DNA of 64,000 bases from Tanypteryx hageni. Its lineage: Eukaryota > Arthropoda > Insecta > Odonata > Petaluridae. Positions 22,655 through 34,018 of this stretch are shown in pieces. The stretch's first letter is position 1. Each line of letters begins with the position of its first letter. The stretch is from positions 57,534,057-57,598,056 of the forward strand of contig CM054120.1 in the NCBI GenBank assembly GCA_028673005.1, read 5' to 3'. Both the position numbers and the translations under genes were made by a program. Below the pieces are notes generated by a model. The model searched no databases. It was not told where the DNA came from and was given only the letters and a program-made list of their open reading frames with translations.

Positions 22655-23830
22655 TCTCTATGCTCTATTCATCTTTGTCCTCACTCTCACTATCTTTATC
22701 ACTTTAAACATTATCCATAGACTCCCATAAAATATCATCTTCACTTCCATCCTTGTGGATAAGCTGCACTTTTTAAATGCATTCACTATTACTTCTGGAT
22801 TTATCTATTACTATGATGCCTTGATGGCAGAGCATTGAAACAATAGGTTTATTTAGATTTCTTCACTCAGAATATAAACCATTTAAATTATCTATATAAT
22901 GCCTGTTAACAGCAACATCAAAAACTTGAATCATAGATGTCATTCCTCCAGGTATTATTATAAGGTTAATGATTATTTTACTTTGGGAGTTGTGTTGCCC
23001 TCTTAATGCATTTAGCACATCTAGTCCCTCTTTTTCTTAATAGTGCTCCTGATCTACTATTCCAGATGACGTAAAATCAGTCTCTCAGATTTTTTTGACA
23101 CCCATCCATTTTCATGGCATGTAAATATTATTCCAGTAAGCCCTTGTCCCATGGGCAACGTTCTCAGTTTTTAGAAAACATGGTGGTAATTTTGTTCCAT
23201 TTACAAAACACCCAACATTACCATCACTCACATTTTTTCATTAGTACCTGTTGTTCTTATTATCACAGATTTTGCATCTTTGTCATTGAGAGTGTAATCA
23301 GATGTCATATTGAAGAAAACTGGAGTTTCATTGACATTGCCTGTTTTGCTTGTAGGGTAAATGTTGATTTTTCTAAGTCCAATTATATGTTTTTGATAGG
23401 CTAGAATTTTTGTGACTGTGAAATTCTTTAGTGTAAGCAAAACCATCACATCGTTTGCACACATTAACCATTATTGGCTTTAAATTTCTGTCATGGAATT
23501 TTACATCCATGTGCAATATCTTGTGCTTTGACTTTAATTGTTTCATGCAAAACTGGCATCCCACATTCTCTCAGTGTATGCACAAACTAAACTACATATT
23601 TTTCTATGTCATTTATATGACCACATTTTAGACCACTGAATGATTTGTGACTAGATTTTGCAATTACAAATTCCTATTTTAGGATATTCTATCTATGAAG
23701 ATTGATTTTTCTCCTGGCTTAACAGTTATTAGTTTTTTCTGCATACTTCATCACTATCAGTTTAAAATTGACAACATAACTACACCTAATTCCTTTGATA
23801 TTTTTCCCTTTACTTTTGTACCTCTTATCT
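22655..23830 (-). pseudogene. pogo-type transposase pseudogene (HTH plus DDE)
   Basis: Read leftward from 23830, broken frames follow the whole pogo/jerky-type transposase. They show an N-terminal HTH start (NFKLIVMKYAEKTNN), then a CENP-B-like segment with ECGMPV and FKASNG. Next comes GNVNETPVFFNMTSDYTLND with AKSVIIRTTG, then LPMGQGL-like and GALLRKRG, then an A-K-C-I-K-R stretch and a PYNNTWRND-like relic of the usual IPGGMTS. The C-terminal acidic tail ends in SDKDSESEDKDE. N-V-N-E replaces the normal N-A-D-E/Q, so the first catalytic Asp is changed. Many stops and frameshifts show it is dead. Confidence 0.75.
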
Positions 23831-24287
23831 CTACATGAGCAGCCATTTTAGAGTTGATGATTATGTATTTGAAAGTTATATATAAAAATATCACCATTAG
23901 AGAATTTATTGCTTGAAACTGTTAGATGAGGGAATCCCAGTGAATCATGCCATTTGTTTTTACATCTGCAAAACGTGATAAGCCAATAGAAAGGGGAAGT
24001 TAAGTTCACTTTTGGGAACTGCCTGTGAAATAATTGTTCATTGGATCTCATTGTTCTAAAATTAATTTTAATAGTTCTCTAGTTCATTAAAGAGCACATC
24101 ATTTGTATGTATTTGGTGTATATTTCTAAAGTATGTATTCAGTATATGTTTACTAGTTTATTCATTCATCGAAGTCTTTTGTTACAAATTTTTGTTTGAG
24201 AAAGAAACTGAATTTTTAAAATGTAGTTTAAAAAATTAATGCTGTATTAATTGAAATCTGGATCATAATTTTGCAATAATATTTTGT

Positions 24288-25385
24288 TTCATTTTATTGA
24301 AATATGCAATTTTTTCATATACAATTAATTCAACCATTTATTTCATTTTTCTCATGAATTATTAGCAACACATTTTTTGTACTTGACAATGTGGTATTAT
24401 TCATTTATTAATAATAGCCCATATCCTCCTTATAAATTAGGCAACTGAGATTTCGAATGTCATGATTGGTTTTATAATATACATTTTCAATTTTAATTGT
24501 TTGTCCATTACTAAAAAGGTAATATTCCAGTATTTAAATATAGAAGATTTTTTCATTTGGTTGATTGTTAAAAATGCCCACAGTCCACATGCAGTTTACT
24601 GAATAATAATTATCTGCAATTATTAACATTGCAATCTATCAAGTTTGATGTAACTACAACAATAATTTTTAAGCTTCATAAAAAGTTCAAAGGCAATACC
24701 ACAATTTTTTAATCTACTTGAAGGTTTAATAGGTGCTCATTGAATTGGAGGCAACAATGTGGGTCACCCTGGCAACATCCGTAAAGAGTATGAAAAAACC
24801 ATAAAATTTCTAAAAGAAATGCATATTTCTCAGAAATTCTTCTGTGTAACATAAAAATTGCAAGAATAAAATATTTTATAGTTTTTGTCATCAAATAAAG
24901 CAAAAACAGAGAAAATTGGTCCTCCGAATCAATTAGCATCTATTTAGCCTTCAAATAGGTGAAAGAATTGCATTATCCATTTCGCACATTTTATGAATCA
25001 TAGAAATTATTGTTGTAGCAAGATCAAACTTATAGATAGCAACGTAAATAATAGCAGATAATTATTATTCAGTAAAATGCATGTGGACTGCGGGCGTTTT
25101 TAATGATTGAATAAAAGAAAAAATTCTTCTTTCTTTATTTCAATATATATTACCTTTTTCATAAGGGAGAAGCAATTAAAATTCCACTTATGAATTATAA
25201 TAACAAACATCACATTCAAAACTAAACTAATTTTATGAGGAGAATATGGGCTATTATTAATAAATGAAAAATGATACATTGTGAAGTTCAAAAAATTTGT
25301 GTTGATAATAATTCATGAGTAAAAAAGAAATAAATGGTTGAATTAATTGCATATGAAAAAGATGCATTTATTCAAATAAAAAGAA
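24288..25385. repeat. Long inverted repeat, arms about 465 bp, loop about 169 bp
   Basis: The left arm (24288-24751) and right arm (24921-25385) are diverged reverse complements. Shared words include CAATTAATTCAACCATTTAT, CTCATGAATTATTA, TCATTTATTAATAATAGCCC, CAGTCCACATGCA, TTTACTGAATAATAATTATC, CTACAACAATAATTT and CTACTTGAAGG/CTATTTGAAGG. The loop has no recognisable gene. It could be a foldback transposon or an inverted duplication able to form a hairpin RNA. No target duplication was identified. Confidence 0.85.
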
Positions 25386-25889
25386 CTAATCAATTCATTG
25401 TATACATAAAATCCTAATTCTATCCAATCTATCTATCTCTTGGTCTGACTGTCCATCTGTCCATCCGTCTGTCAGGATGCTGATTTATATTGAGTGAAAC
25501 CTGAAGCAAGTTCATATAATTTAAATACTTATTTTGGTTCCTGTAATATACAATATACAATTAAATACCAATATGCTAAATAAAAATCATGAAATATAAT
25601 GTAGATTTAACAACATTAATATTCATAGAAAAATATCAATTAAATGCATAAATGTAAATAGAACAAGAAAGACTTGTAAATTTTCAAAACATTAAATTTT
25701 AACTTATATTTTATAAAGAACATCCAAACATAAACTTATAACTTATATTTTTTAAAGTACAAAATAACATTAAATTTTAACTAATCTTTTAAAAAGAACA
25801 TCAGTAATTTTTAACTTATCTTTTAAAAAGATCATCAGAACATTCTCTTTTAAATATTATACTCCAATTTATCTTTTGAAGAATATATT
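25386..25889. repeat. Simple and degenerate tandem sequence
   Basis: It has an ATCT/GTCC-rich simple stretch at about 25425-25475. It is followed by a degenerate 45-60 bp tandem block (about 25687-25870) built on TTTTAACTTATATTTTATAAAGAACATC. Non-coding. Confidence 0.6.
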
Positions 25890-26337
25890 TTAAAGTTCAA
25901 ACCTCCAAGCTTTCATAGTTGCTAATTCGTCAATGATTTTGTCAAAATTTATTTCTCTTGTGTTTTTGTTTTCAAATGAGAGGATCGCCATATTTGATAA
26001 TCTCTCCTATCCAAGGGAAGACCTTAAGTAGGATTTAATTAGTTTCAACTTGCTGAAGGTTCTTTTGCCAAATGCTACCATTATGAAAATGGTTAAAAAT
26101 ATGCATAATGCCATTTCCAGATGTGGGTATGATTCCGTTAATGAAAACTCGTGAATTAGTTGAAGGAGGTCTAAACTTGTTGCTGACCCGGTAATTGGCA
26201 AAACTGACAATGCCTCATGTTTGAAGCTTTCAATTTCAGATGAAATTTCTGCAACATTTAAATCTTTTCCATATTTTAATGCAAAATTCAATGCTGCATT
26301 ATGTAGTTACATAAGGTTCATTGCTCCTTGTTTACTT
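25890..26337 (-). pseudogene. hAT transposase remnant, C-terminal part (interrupted by PLE 1)
   Basis: The frame at 26007-26291 reads LIHEFSLTESYPHLEMALCI, then FGKRTFSKLKLIKSYLRSSL, then a decayed RLSNMAILSFEN. This is the hAT dimerisation domain; R-T-F-S replaces the usual E-R-S-F-S, so the catalytic Glu is not preserved. The N-terminal side of the same copy resumes at 27902 beyond the PLE insertion. Confidence 0.8.
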
Positions 26338-26401
26338 CCCAAAAGGAATAAAGATGAAATACTCCTTTAGCCAAACAATTAGAGGGTTACAACACCCAAT
26401 T

Positions 26402-26431
26402 CATTTTGCCCACAAGGTGGGACTCGTCAGG
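26402..26431 (-). ncRNA. Hammerhead-like motif in PLE 1 3' terminal repeat
   Basis: On the minus strand it reads CTGACGA, then a stem with CCCAC/GTGGG around a 3-nt loop, then AAAA in place of GAAA. It lies 3' of the PLE frame in sense orientation. It matches the inverted copy at 27771-27800 with a few changes, including GT for TG after CTGACGA. The G-to-A change in GAAA predicts loss of cleavage. Confidence 0.55.
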
Positions 26432-26529
26432 GGTAAAACCTGTTTCAAAAGTGACTGGGAGCCAACTGCCAGGTTTGAAACGGAAAGTATTAAGAAGATG
26501 ACCGAGAAACAAGTGAAACGTGTGTGTCA

Positions 26530-27702
26530 TTCAAATCTGTCAATTTGTATAGGGTCTTGTTGAAATCTGTCTGTGTTCATAAGTGTATCGCGGTTTTTGT
26601 AAATGTGAAGGTTTTCTAACAAGTTTAGTGAGTTATTGGCTGAAGTTATCAATGTTAAATCGTTTACGTGTATACTATGACCTGTTTCAAAGATGTGGTT
26701 GGCAACGCTTGATTTTTCAAAACGATTATATTTATAGTGAGCCATGTGTTCCTTGAAGCGTGTAATTAGTTTCCTTCTTGTTTGTTCTATGTACTTTTTG
26801 TCGCAGTGTGAGCATTGTATTTTATAAATACTGGACTTGTTCAAAGATTCTGTTCTCTCTTTTGTACTGCCCAGTAAAATTTTCAAATTATAAGGATATG
26901 TATATATTATGGTATAACACTTATGTTTAAAAATTGTGTTCAAGCCTCTGTTTAATGGTGGAAAATAAGGCAATTTTACATATTTGTCCTCTTTTTTGTT
27001 GTCTAATTTGAGGGAAGTGGCATTGGACAAGGTTTTATTAAAGTTATGTTTTCTCAATAATTTATTAATTAAATTATTATCGTATCCAAGTTTAGAGGCA
27101 ATTTGTTTTATGTGTTTGAGTTCCTTTGCATATCTGATTTTATTGAGGGGGATGTTACATAATCTGTGTGTTAAAAATTGAAACACAGCTATTTTTTGGT
27201 TCATAGGGTGAAAGGAGTTGTTAGGAATGAAGTTATCAGTATGTGTAGGTTTTCTAAAAATGTCAAACTCAATGTGTTGTCTATTATTTATGATAAGCAA
27301 GTCCAAAAATTGCAAGGTGTTGTTTTCTTGAAGTTCATAAGAGAACTTAATTGAAGGATATATGTTGTTTAACTGATTAACAAATTCATCTACATTTTGT
27401 TTCTTTAAATCAAAGATTGTGGATATGTCATCCACATACCTCAACCATAAGTAATGAAATTTTTCTTTGCAATCGTTTTCAAAAGAGGACATGAAAATGT
27501 TGGCTATAAAAGAAGATAGGGGGTTTCCCATAGAAGTGCCTTGTGTTTGTTTGTAAATTTCATTTTTGAATAGAAAAACGTTCTGTAACATGCATAAATT
27601 AGTAAGTTGTAAATATTCGAGGACAATTTCATCAGAAAAATTTTGTTTTAGCAACAATGATTTTAAAATTTGGGATGTTTCTTCCAGAGATACACTCGGT
27701 CG
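26530..27702 (-). CDS. PLE 1 reverse transcriptase with GIY-YIG endonuclease, 5'-truncated
   Basis: About 390 codons are open without interruption; the start is artificial because the frame runs out of the inverted terminal repeat. It begins at PSVSLEETSQILKSLL. RT features follow: QTQGTSMGNPLSSF (motif B region), LRYVDDI (catalytic YVDD) and DNTLQFLDLLI, then VFQFLTHR. The C-terminal endonuclease reads SIYKIQCSHC, then KKYIEQTRRKL, RFKEH and SVANHIFETGH. Compared with the family, GIY has become SIY and YIG has become YIE, so the endonuclease is probably inactive. The first RT Asp region upstream of PSV is missing. The paralogue at 62092-63175 keeps both motifs. Confidence 0.85.
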
Positions 27703-27770
27703 TCTTCTTAATACTTTCCGTTTCAAACCTGGCAATTGGCTCCCAGTCACTGTTGAAACAGGTTTTACCC

Positions 27771-27800
27771 CTGACGATGCCCACCATGTGGGCAAAATGC
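27771..27800 (+). ncRNA. Hammerhead-like motif in PLE 1 inverted terminal repeat
   Basis: The motif is CTGACGA, one unpaired T, then GCCCAC-CAT-GTGGGC (perfect 6-bp stem, 3-nt loop), then AAAATGC. The stem is better preserved than at 26402. Upstream GGTT and downstream AACC could pair as stem I around the core, with GGGTGTC as a possible cleavage-site segment. The core G of GAAA is A. Confidence 0.55.
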
Positions 27801-27901
27801 ATTGGGTGTCATAACCCTCTAATTGTTTGGCTAAAGGAGTATTTCACCTTTATTAATCTTAGCCAAAGTTATTGAGCTACTATCAATTATCCCAAAAGGA
27901 A

Positions 27902-28370
27902 GGCAAAATCTCTAGAGACTTCGTCGAGTTTTTCACAAATAATTACATCAAGTGCTGTTTTTATCTCAATTTTATATACTTATTTGACTGATAAACTGGT
28001 ACCTTCATCTGCTGATTCAGAAAGATGGACTCGTTTGGCTTTACAACCCATATCAGTGTCTCCATTGAGTGTAGTGTTTAATATAGAAATTCGAGTATTC
28101 CACCTGCTAGTCAAATTAGCAAAAAAAGTGAATGTTTTTTGTACGATTCCAGAAAAGGTTACTATTGTTGGACTCACAGAGACAGCATTGCTGCATGCTA
28201 GATTTAGGCAACATGGGACGAATTTGGCAAATTCATTTTCTTTTAAAATAAATGCTTGTCCTCCTTTGTATATTGATTCAAGTCAAGGGTGTGGGTATTT
28301 TTATGATCCAACAACTTATTTCCAATGCCTAAATTTATATTATGCCTAGGACTGGTACACCATATCTTTT
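27902..28370 (-). pseudogene. hAT transposase remnant, central part (other side of PLE 1)
   Basis: Leftward translation from about 28260 reads EFAKFVPCCLNLACSNAVSV, then SPTIVTFSGIVQKTFTFFAN and LTSRWN. This matches the hAT segment that follows the second Asp (FIPCAAHSLNLVG, then FFGLVQ and RW). It is followed by decayed sequence reaching SRDFAFLLG, next to the PLE 1 target duplication. Confidence 0.75.
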
Positions 28371-30239
28371 GGATGGAAAAGACCAGACTTGGACGATCCT
28401 TGCAGAAAGTAAAGTTATTATAAAAATGTGGTTAAAAGGGAAGTAGCTATGTATATAGTAGTCATCATCTTCTATATTATATAGATGCATGTGACAACTA
28501 CAACTACTAACCAAAATTATTGACCACTTACATTCAACCTAGAGGTCACATATAAAGGGAAAAATCCGATAATTGTTAGCATAAGCACCCAAAAAAACTC
28601 CAAAAATTCGGTTTTTCGCATATAACTTTTGATCTGTCCAACCAATTTTGCCGCTGTTTTTTCATATTGTACAGAAGAAAAAACTACAAATACATCTTTC
28701 TTACAGTATAGTGTTATCTCTCACAAGATATTTAACTGTTAATTTCGAAAAAAATGCATGCCCTCCTCTCCACCAACCTCCCCCCTCCACTCCTTACCCT
28801 GTTTACTGAGCACACTGCTGCATGTTAATGAGTCAATCACTCCTCCCTCCACTCTAAAGATGTATGAGAACATACATTTTAATGAGATCAACAGCATTTT
28901 GACTGCGATGTCAAAACTTCACTGAGAGTGGAGTGAAGCAAAATCCCATGTTGGATCCCTTCTCAGTGAAGTAGTTTGCATTGTAACAGATATAAATTCT
29001 GTTATTTTTGCCAGTGGATGAGCGGCTTACAGAGCAGGCTGGCTCCACGATAATCAGTGTTGTTATAAGCAAGCTGGCGATGAAGGTTGAGCAGGGTGGG
29101 CAGCCGAAGGCGGCCAAGGGCAGAGTCCCCAGTATTATTATATCACTTGAAAACTTTTTAAGAGTTCAATATATGACTCACACTACTCCCATAATAGGAT
29201 GAAAAGTAGAGAAAAAATTGCCATAAGAAAACAAAGACGAACTGTGATAGCAATCATATCAAAATTATATAATTTATAAGTTTTGACTAACTTCTTATTC
29301 ATATATTAAGAATAAAAGGTTTATTACCAAAAATCCAAACAAAATCAATGATTATTCTAAGATAAGTGGGTATTACATGTGCAAATGTTATCACAATTAT
29401 AACTTCAACCCTGGAAAGACACACTATTTTCTCACCCTCTTATGACACTGGGGTGCTACACACCCAAAAATAAATTTTTTCATAATTAAACATTGGTAAT
29501 AATTAAAATGATTTTTTTAGGATTTGTAGATACTCTGATGAATAAGAAAGAGGAAAAAAAATGCAAACAATATCCCAATGTTCATATTTATTTAAGATGA
29601 AGATATATGTTTTAAAAAGACAGCTTTGTATCTTAAAATCCCAAATTGTAAGACAAATGTAATGTTTTTCTTCTGAAAATACTTATAAATAAGTAAAGAT
29701 GGAGACTATGGCAAAATTTATGTTAAATATAAATTAACTCCTTAACCATAAAATTCAAAATTAAAAACACACTATGAAAAAGGGGAAGAAAGGAAGGAAA
29801 AGGCAAAAGACAATAAAAATTATAAACTTACAGGTTTAGGGGTTGTTACTCCACGCCAGGGACCTGATGTCACTCACACATTCACTCACTCAATTGCACA
29901 AGCACTAATCCTAAAGGCAAAAAATAAACTGGACAGGGTTTGCGAGAAATTACTCTGCGCCAGGGACCCCAAAAAATCACACCGTTGCTAGAAGGTTTGT
30001 GAGTCAGTATGACTGCGACCGGGACCTACTAAGAAACCACAAACACATGTACACACCTCATAGGTGAAGGCGATTCGAAACGAAACTTAGTTAATGTCAG
30101 TTAAATCACATCCAATAGTTACTATCACTCTTCCGGCTCCCGGTAGGTCAATGTCCACTCAACACTGAATAGTTTCTGCCGGGTAGTATGGGATAGAGAG
30201 TGGGACACCTGCGTCGACTTCTTCTCTCGTTGCTCCGCT
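28371..30239. other. No recognisable gene; recurring CCAGGGACC motif
   Basis: ACTC(C/T)(A/G)CGCCAGGGACC occurs near 29854 and 29957, and a variant GACTGCGACCGGGACC near 30018, perhaps a decayed tandem leader. A plus frame at 29008-29202 and its minus shadow show no family. The rest is AT-rich. Confidence 0.45.
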
Positions 30240-30690
30240 GTGCGTCTCGTCGCTCGGAAGGCCACTATCGGAATGGACTGTCACGTGACGCCGGTGGTGA
30301 AGGAGGGAGGTAATGACGTCAGGCGGGTAATTCGAAAAGGTTGAATTATTCCCGATGATTGGTCGCTTTTCTACTGTTCTTGCATAACCATGGGAAAGAG
30401 GGAAGGTTGAAGAGGTGAGGGGTAATTAGAGTATATAAAGCAGAGAGGCACCACGGGAGGGCGTGTCAACAGTGGCGTGGCGTTCGTGGGCGTGGTGTTC
30501 AGTCCGGCGATATCACGAATATCGGCGATATACGATAGCGGCGATATTCGAACTAGCGATATTCGTACTTGCATGTTCGTACATGCGATTTGTTAAGTGC
30601 TATCGTATAAGTGCTGGAGTAAAGGGGGGAGGAAAAAATCGCCACATCCTCCCTGGGAAAAATGATGAAAATGGGACCAATAAAAGTTTG
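30240..30690 (+). promoter_or_regulatory. Candidate Pol II promoter block (E-box, CRE, TATA, poly-A signal)
   Basis: This is a GC-richer island in AT-rich DNA. It holds a CACGTG E-box (30282-30287), a TGACGTCA CRE palindrome (30314-30321) and a TATATAAAG box (30432-30440). A cluster of four CGATAT words follows at 30508, 30526, 30542 and 30557. AATAAA at 30681-30686 precedes a GT-rich tract. The order promoter, short transcript, poly-A signal would suit an LTR, but I could not define TG...CA ends or internal retroviral-type genes. A host promoter is the alternative. Confidence 0.4.
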
Positions 30691-31973
30691 GGGTTGGGGA
30701 GGGTAAGTTTCTAAGTCACCTTATTCCCTGCACTGTTCCCGGATCATGAATGAAGCACAGAACACACTCCTTTGTTGTCTCTTTCAAGATAGTTTATTAT
30801 TATTATTGAACACTTATTTGTCAAGACACTTAAAATTGGAATATTACACGTGGTGGATTGCATGCTCTGGCAATCAGGGTTCGAGCTACTGTCACGGCTA
30901 AAGTTCTCTGAAGAAGTCCACTGGTTCGCCGTGATGAAGCTAGTTGGGAAAGCACTTGTCCATTGGAATGTAGTTTTTTCCAGGATAATCACTTTGGGGG
31001 TACATAGGGATGATGCACTTGGCATATCATGTCGGCATCTTGCCAAGCCGAAAACTCAATAACATGTAGGAATATCTCCCTCAAAATAATAAATAATCAT
31101 AATTACAATATGCCAACTATCGTGGCTTAAGGAAACAAAATTGATACCCATCCTTGCCTCAGGGATAGAGTGAGAATAGATTGTATGTCATTGATAACAT
31201 AACAGAAATAGAATTTCATTACATAACAAAAGCAAACTTTCCTGAGCATTTCCTTCTTGGAAATATTATACATCATAGCATAAACATTAATTCTTAGGCA
31301 AGGGCAACTGGTAATCATACTATTATTAAGCATTTGAAAAAATGATTATTAGGCAGGGCATTGCTTAATCCAGGCATGATATCTCTATTAATTAACAGTG
31401 TAATATTTCAATTGATTTGGCCATGTGAGTCCCTTCATCATATCATATTTAAGCACATTAACAAGGTAATATTCAAATCATTAACAATATTATATTCAAA
31501 TTAACTTGACTGTGGTATATTATTAAATTGGCCCCAATAGTTAAGTTCCTTCACAGTATGCATAATATTATCACTGATATTAAATTCATTAATGACATAA
31601 TGTTCAAATTAACCTGTAGTGTGGTATCTTAATAGGGTAGACATAGTACATAAATCCCTTCATAATATGATATTTAAATTCTTAACCTAAACATGGTTTC
31701 AATTAAACTAACTCATAATATGGTATTACAATAAATTGTGGTATACTTCCTAATACATAAAGTACATATAAACATTTTAAATGTATCCTTAGCCCAATTG
31801 GGGTTAGTCTACAAAACTGGTAATTATTACAAAAAAAAAGAAACATGGCTAGGTTAGGTTGTGTTTTTTTGAGCCATGTTGACCTTCATAGATGTCCAGA
31901 ATACCATCTATGATGCCTGGTATATTGTACGCTAAACAGCGATTTTCTTGGCACATGGCCGAATAAGTTTTTT
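30691..31973. other. No recognisable gene
   Basis: A minus frame at 30744-31046 shows no domain. From about 31380 to 31780 phrases such as ATTCAAATTAAC, TGTGGTAT and CCTTCA recur loosely, indicating an old degenerate repeat. A TTAGGTTGTG-like phrase occurs at 31853. Confidence 0.45.
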
Positions 31974-32190
31974 TTTTCAATATGTTTTACCAGATTTGCA
32001 TCTGGGGGCTGTTTGCGATGATCAGAATCACCGGGCGATGAGTTCGCTACCTCTACGCCAAGACAAGTTTTTCAATATATTTTACCAGATTTGCATCTGG
32101 GGGCTGGTTGCGATGATCAGAATCACCAGGCGATGAGTTCGCTACCTCTACGACAAGACAAGTTTTTCAATATATTTTACCAGATTTGCA
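31974..32190. repeat. 95-bp tandem repeat, about 2.2 units
   Basis: The word CAGATTTGCAT starts at 31991, 32086 and 32181, exactly 95 bp apart. Units share TCTGGGGGCTG, GCGATGATCAGAATCACC, GCGATGAGTTCGCTACCTC and ACAAGTTTTTCAATAT and differ at only a few positions, so duplication is recent. The downstream ~1 kb (32191-33213) is AT-rich without a recognisable gene. Confidence 0.9.
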
Positions 32191-33213
32191 TAACAATAAT
32201 ATTGATTGATATCACTTCAGTCAAAAAGTATATTGTTGTAGTTAATATTGACAAAATTAAATGTTAAGATGAAAGTATTAGTAATAAACAAATGCATTGT
32301 TTTTAACTATCATAAAATATAAATAATCAACAATACATTTACATTATTTAATTATTATTTATTCAGTCACTCATACATTCTCAACTATCTATTTCTAAAT
32401 TCATAGATGTGATTAAATATTCACGTAAGAAGACTGGTTATGATAACGTTGATGTCAATAGTTTTGTTAATGGAAAAGGTTTGTGTTTTCATAATTTGAT
32501 TGGAGTGCTATGTGTTATGTGTGAGAATTATTGCTTCATATTCACACTAATGCTCGTATTCATGTTTAATATATGCACCAATTTAGTGCTTTAATACTGG
32601 TCAGACTTTTATACACATTGCATTTACTGAATCTATTAATTAGTTAGAGGGAGGAAGGAAAAGAGAATGAGCAGAAATGGAGAAAGAGTAAGAGGACATA
32701 GTATTTGTATAGGATTAAAAGGAGCTGCAGTACAAAAATAGCAATAATAAATTATAATTGATTATAAACCATTTTATATGATCGATTCATATGCAATTGC
32801 CAAATGGTGGGAATCAACGAATCTCAATATCATGATATCTTCAATGGATTACTTTAAATGATAAAGCAGCAAATATTTCAAACCAAATTTCTAATAAGAA
32901 TGAAAAAATAACATTTCATGACATTTATTTAAGTTTCTTTATATTAAGTCAATATTCTGAAAAAATTGTCAAAACTACCTACTATAGTTAAAAGAAAAGT
33001 GTGATCTTACATTAGAATATAGTTAAAAGTCAATACAGTTCATGTATATATATATGAGTATATCTATGATAGCACTCAAATTAATCTTTTTACTGATAAT
33101 TTGCAGGTTATGTATTCCTTTGCTCGCGGGAAAGGCAAGCTTTTTAGATATAACATTGTTCACAAATTGTATATGTTTTTGGTATTAATAAAGAACTGAG
33201 ATAACAGAATCTC

Positions 33214-33381
33214 TTGGTGCTACATCCCTTCAGAGGCCAATCTGGCCGACAGACCTTCCCGGGCTATCCAGCACTTATAGACCGGTGCGGCCATATTGGT
33301 CTCATTGTTTTATAAGGGCTGGGTGGCCTGACTTGAGGTCAGTCGGTCTGGAGCTGGACACTGGAGGTGACGTAGCACCAA
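33214..33381. repeat. Short GC-rich element with terminal inverted repeats
   Basis: TTGGTGCTACATC (33214-33226) and GACGTAGCACCAA (33369-33381) are inverted repeats with one mismatch. They enclose a GC-rich 142-bp segment with CCAATCTGGCCGAC, TTCCCGGGC and GAGGTCAGTCGGTC. It is a small palindrome-bounded element, either a SINE-like or MITE-like repeat. No target duplication was confirmed. Confidence 0.5.
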
Positions 33382-33429
33382 ATAATATTATTAATAATAA
33401 TTCAATTATTAAGTTTTCTATACATTTTA

Positions 33430-33950
33430 AATAACTTATAATTTGCTGAAATATTTCAGTGCTGCAGCCATTACATCATTCCACCCATTAACTAGAGTCC
33501 AAATCACATCCTTAATGTTGAATTCCCTTTTGAATCCATTAATACCTTCGCTTCCATAAAAAGTAATTTCTGCACACATTTTTCTATAATAGCGTTTTAG
33601 AGACCTTAAAATTCCCTGGTTCATAGGTTGAATTATTGAAATACAATTTGTAGGTAAATAAACTGCACACACATTACCCAGTACCAAAAGTGATGCATCA
33701 GGATGGGCAGGATAGTTAACTTATATCAGAATTATTTAGAATAATCACCTAGTCTCTTAGATTTGCAATGTGCACGTGCTTCCAGTGCAAAGTGATTCAA
33801 AAACCAATCGAGCATTATTTGCAAAGTTATCCATGCAGGTTTGTTAGCATGGTAGTAAGCAAGAACATTCTTTATGCCCTTTAAAGCATGAGGGTGTGCA
33901 CTTTTGCTTGTTACAGTTAACTTTAGTTTATGCCAGTGGCGGCTCATGCT
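33430..33950 (-). pseudogene. Tigger/jerky-type transposase fragment (DDE domain)
   Basis: Reading leftward, KPAWITLQIMLDWFLNHFAL is followed by EARAHCKSKRLG. Further on come YLPTNCISIIQPMNQGILRS and LKRYYRKM, then an alpha-helical stretch with WNDVMAAALKYF. These are diagnostic Tigger/jerky DDE_1 motifs; the Q-P-M-D-Q-G Asp is N here. The segment with the second Asp (N-x-P-A-H-P-like) between 33690 and 33730 is in another frame with a stop. It is a short dead fragment. Confidence 0.8.
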
Positions 33951-34018
33951 CAGAAAAGTAAGTGAAGTTCATATATAGGTCAGGGATAAAAAATAGGTAT
34001 TCATTGCAGGGCTAAATA

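Larger units (their letters stand above)
26349..27890 (-). mobile_element. Penelope-like element 1 with inverted terminal repeat and target duplication
   Basis: The element is bounded by CCCAAAAGGAA at 26338-26348 and 27891-27901; the preceding T also matches, so the duplication is 11-12 bp. On the sense (minus) strand it has an RT-GIY-YIG frame followed by a terminal repeat (about 26350-26530) with a hammerhead-like motif. An inverted copy of that repeat (about 27702-27890, plus orientation) replaces the 5' end. Inverted repeats joined to 5'-truncated coding sequence are characteristic of PLE insertions. It sits in a minus-strand hAT remnant and is younger. Confidence 0.85.

Noticed and set aside
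29850..30690. Complete LTR retrotransposon or solo LTR
   Set aside because: A TATA box, poly-A signal and a TGGCGCAGAG-like word suggested an LTR with primer site, but no TG...CA boundaries, paired LTR or gag/pol motifs could be defined.
30744..31046. 100-codon minus-strand frame
   Set aside because: No domain recognised and overlapped by a plus-strand frame. Insufficient support for a gene.
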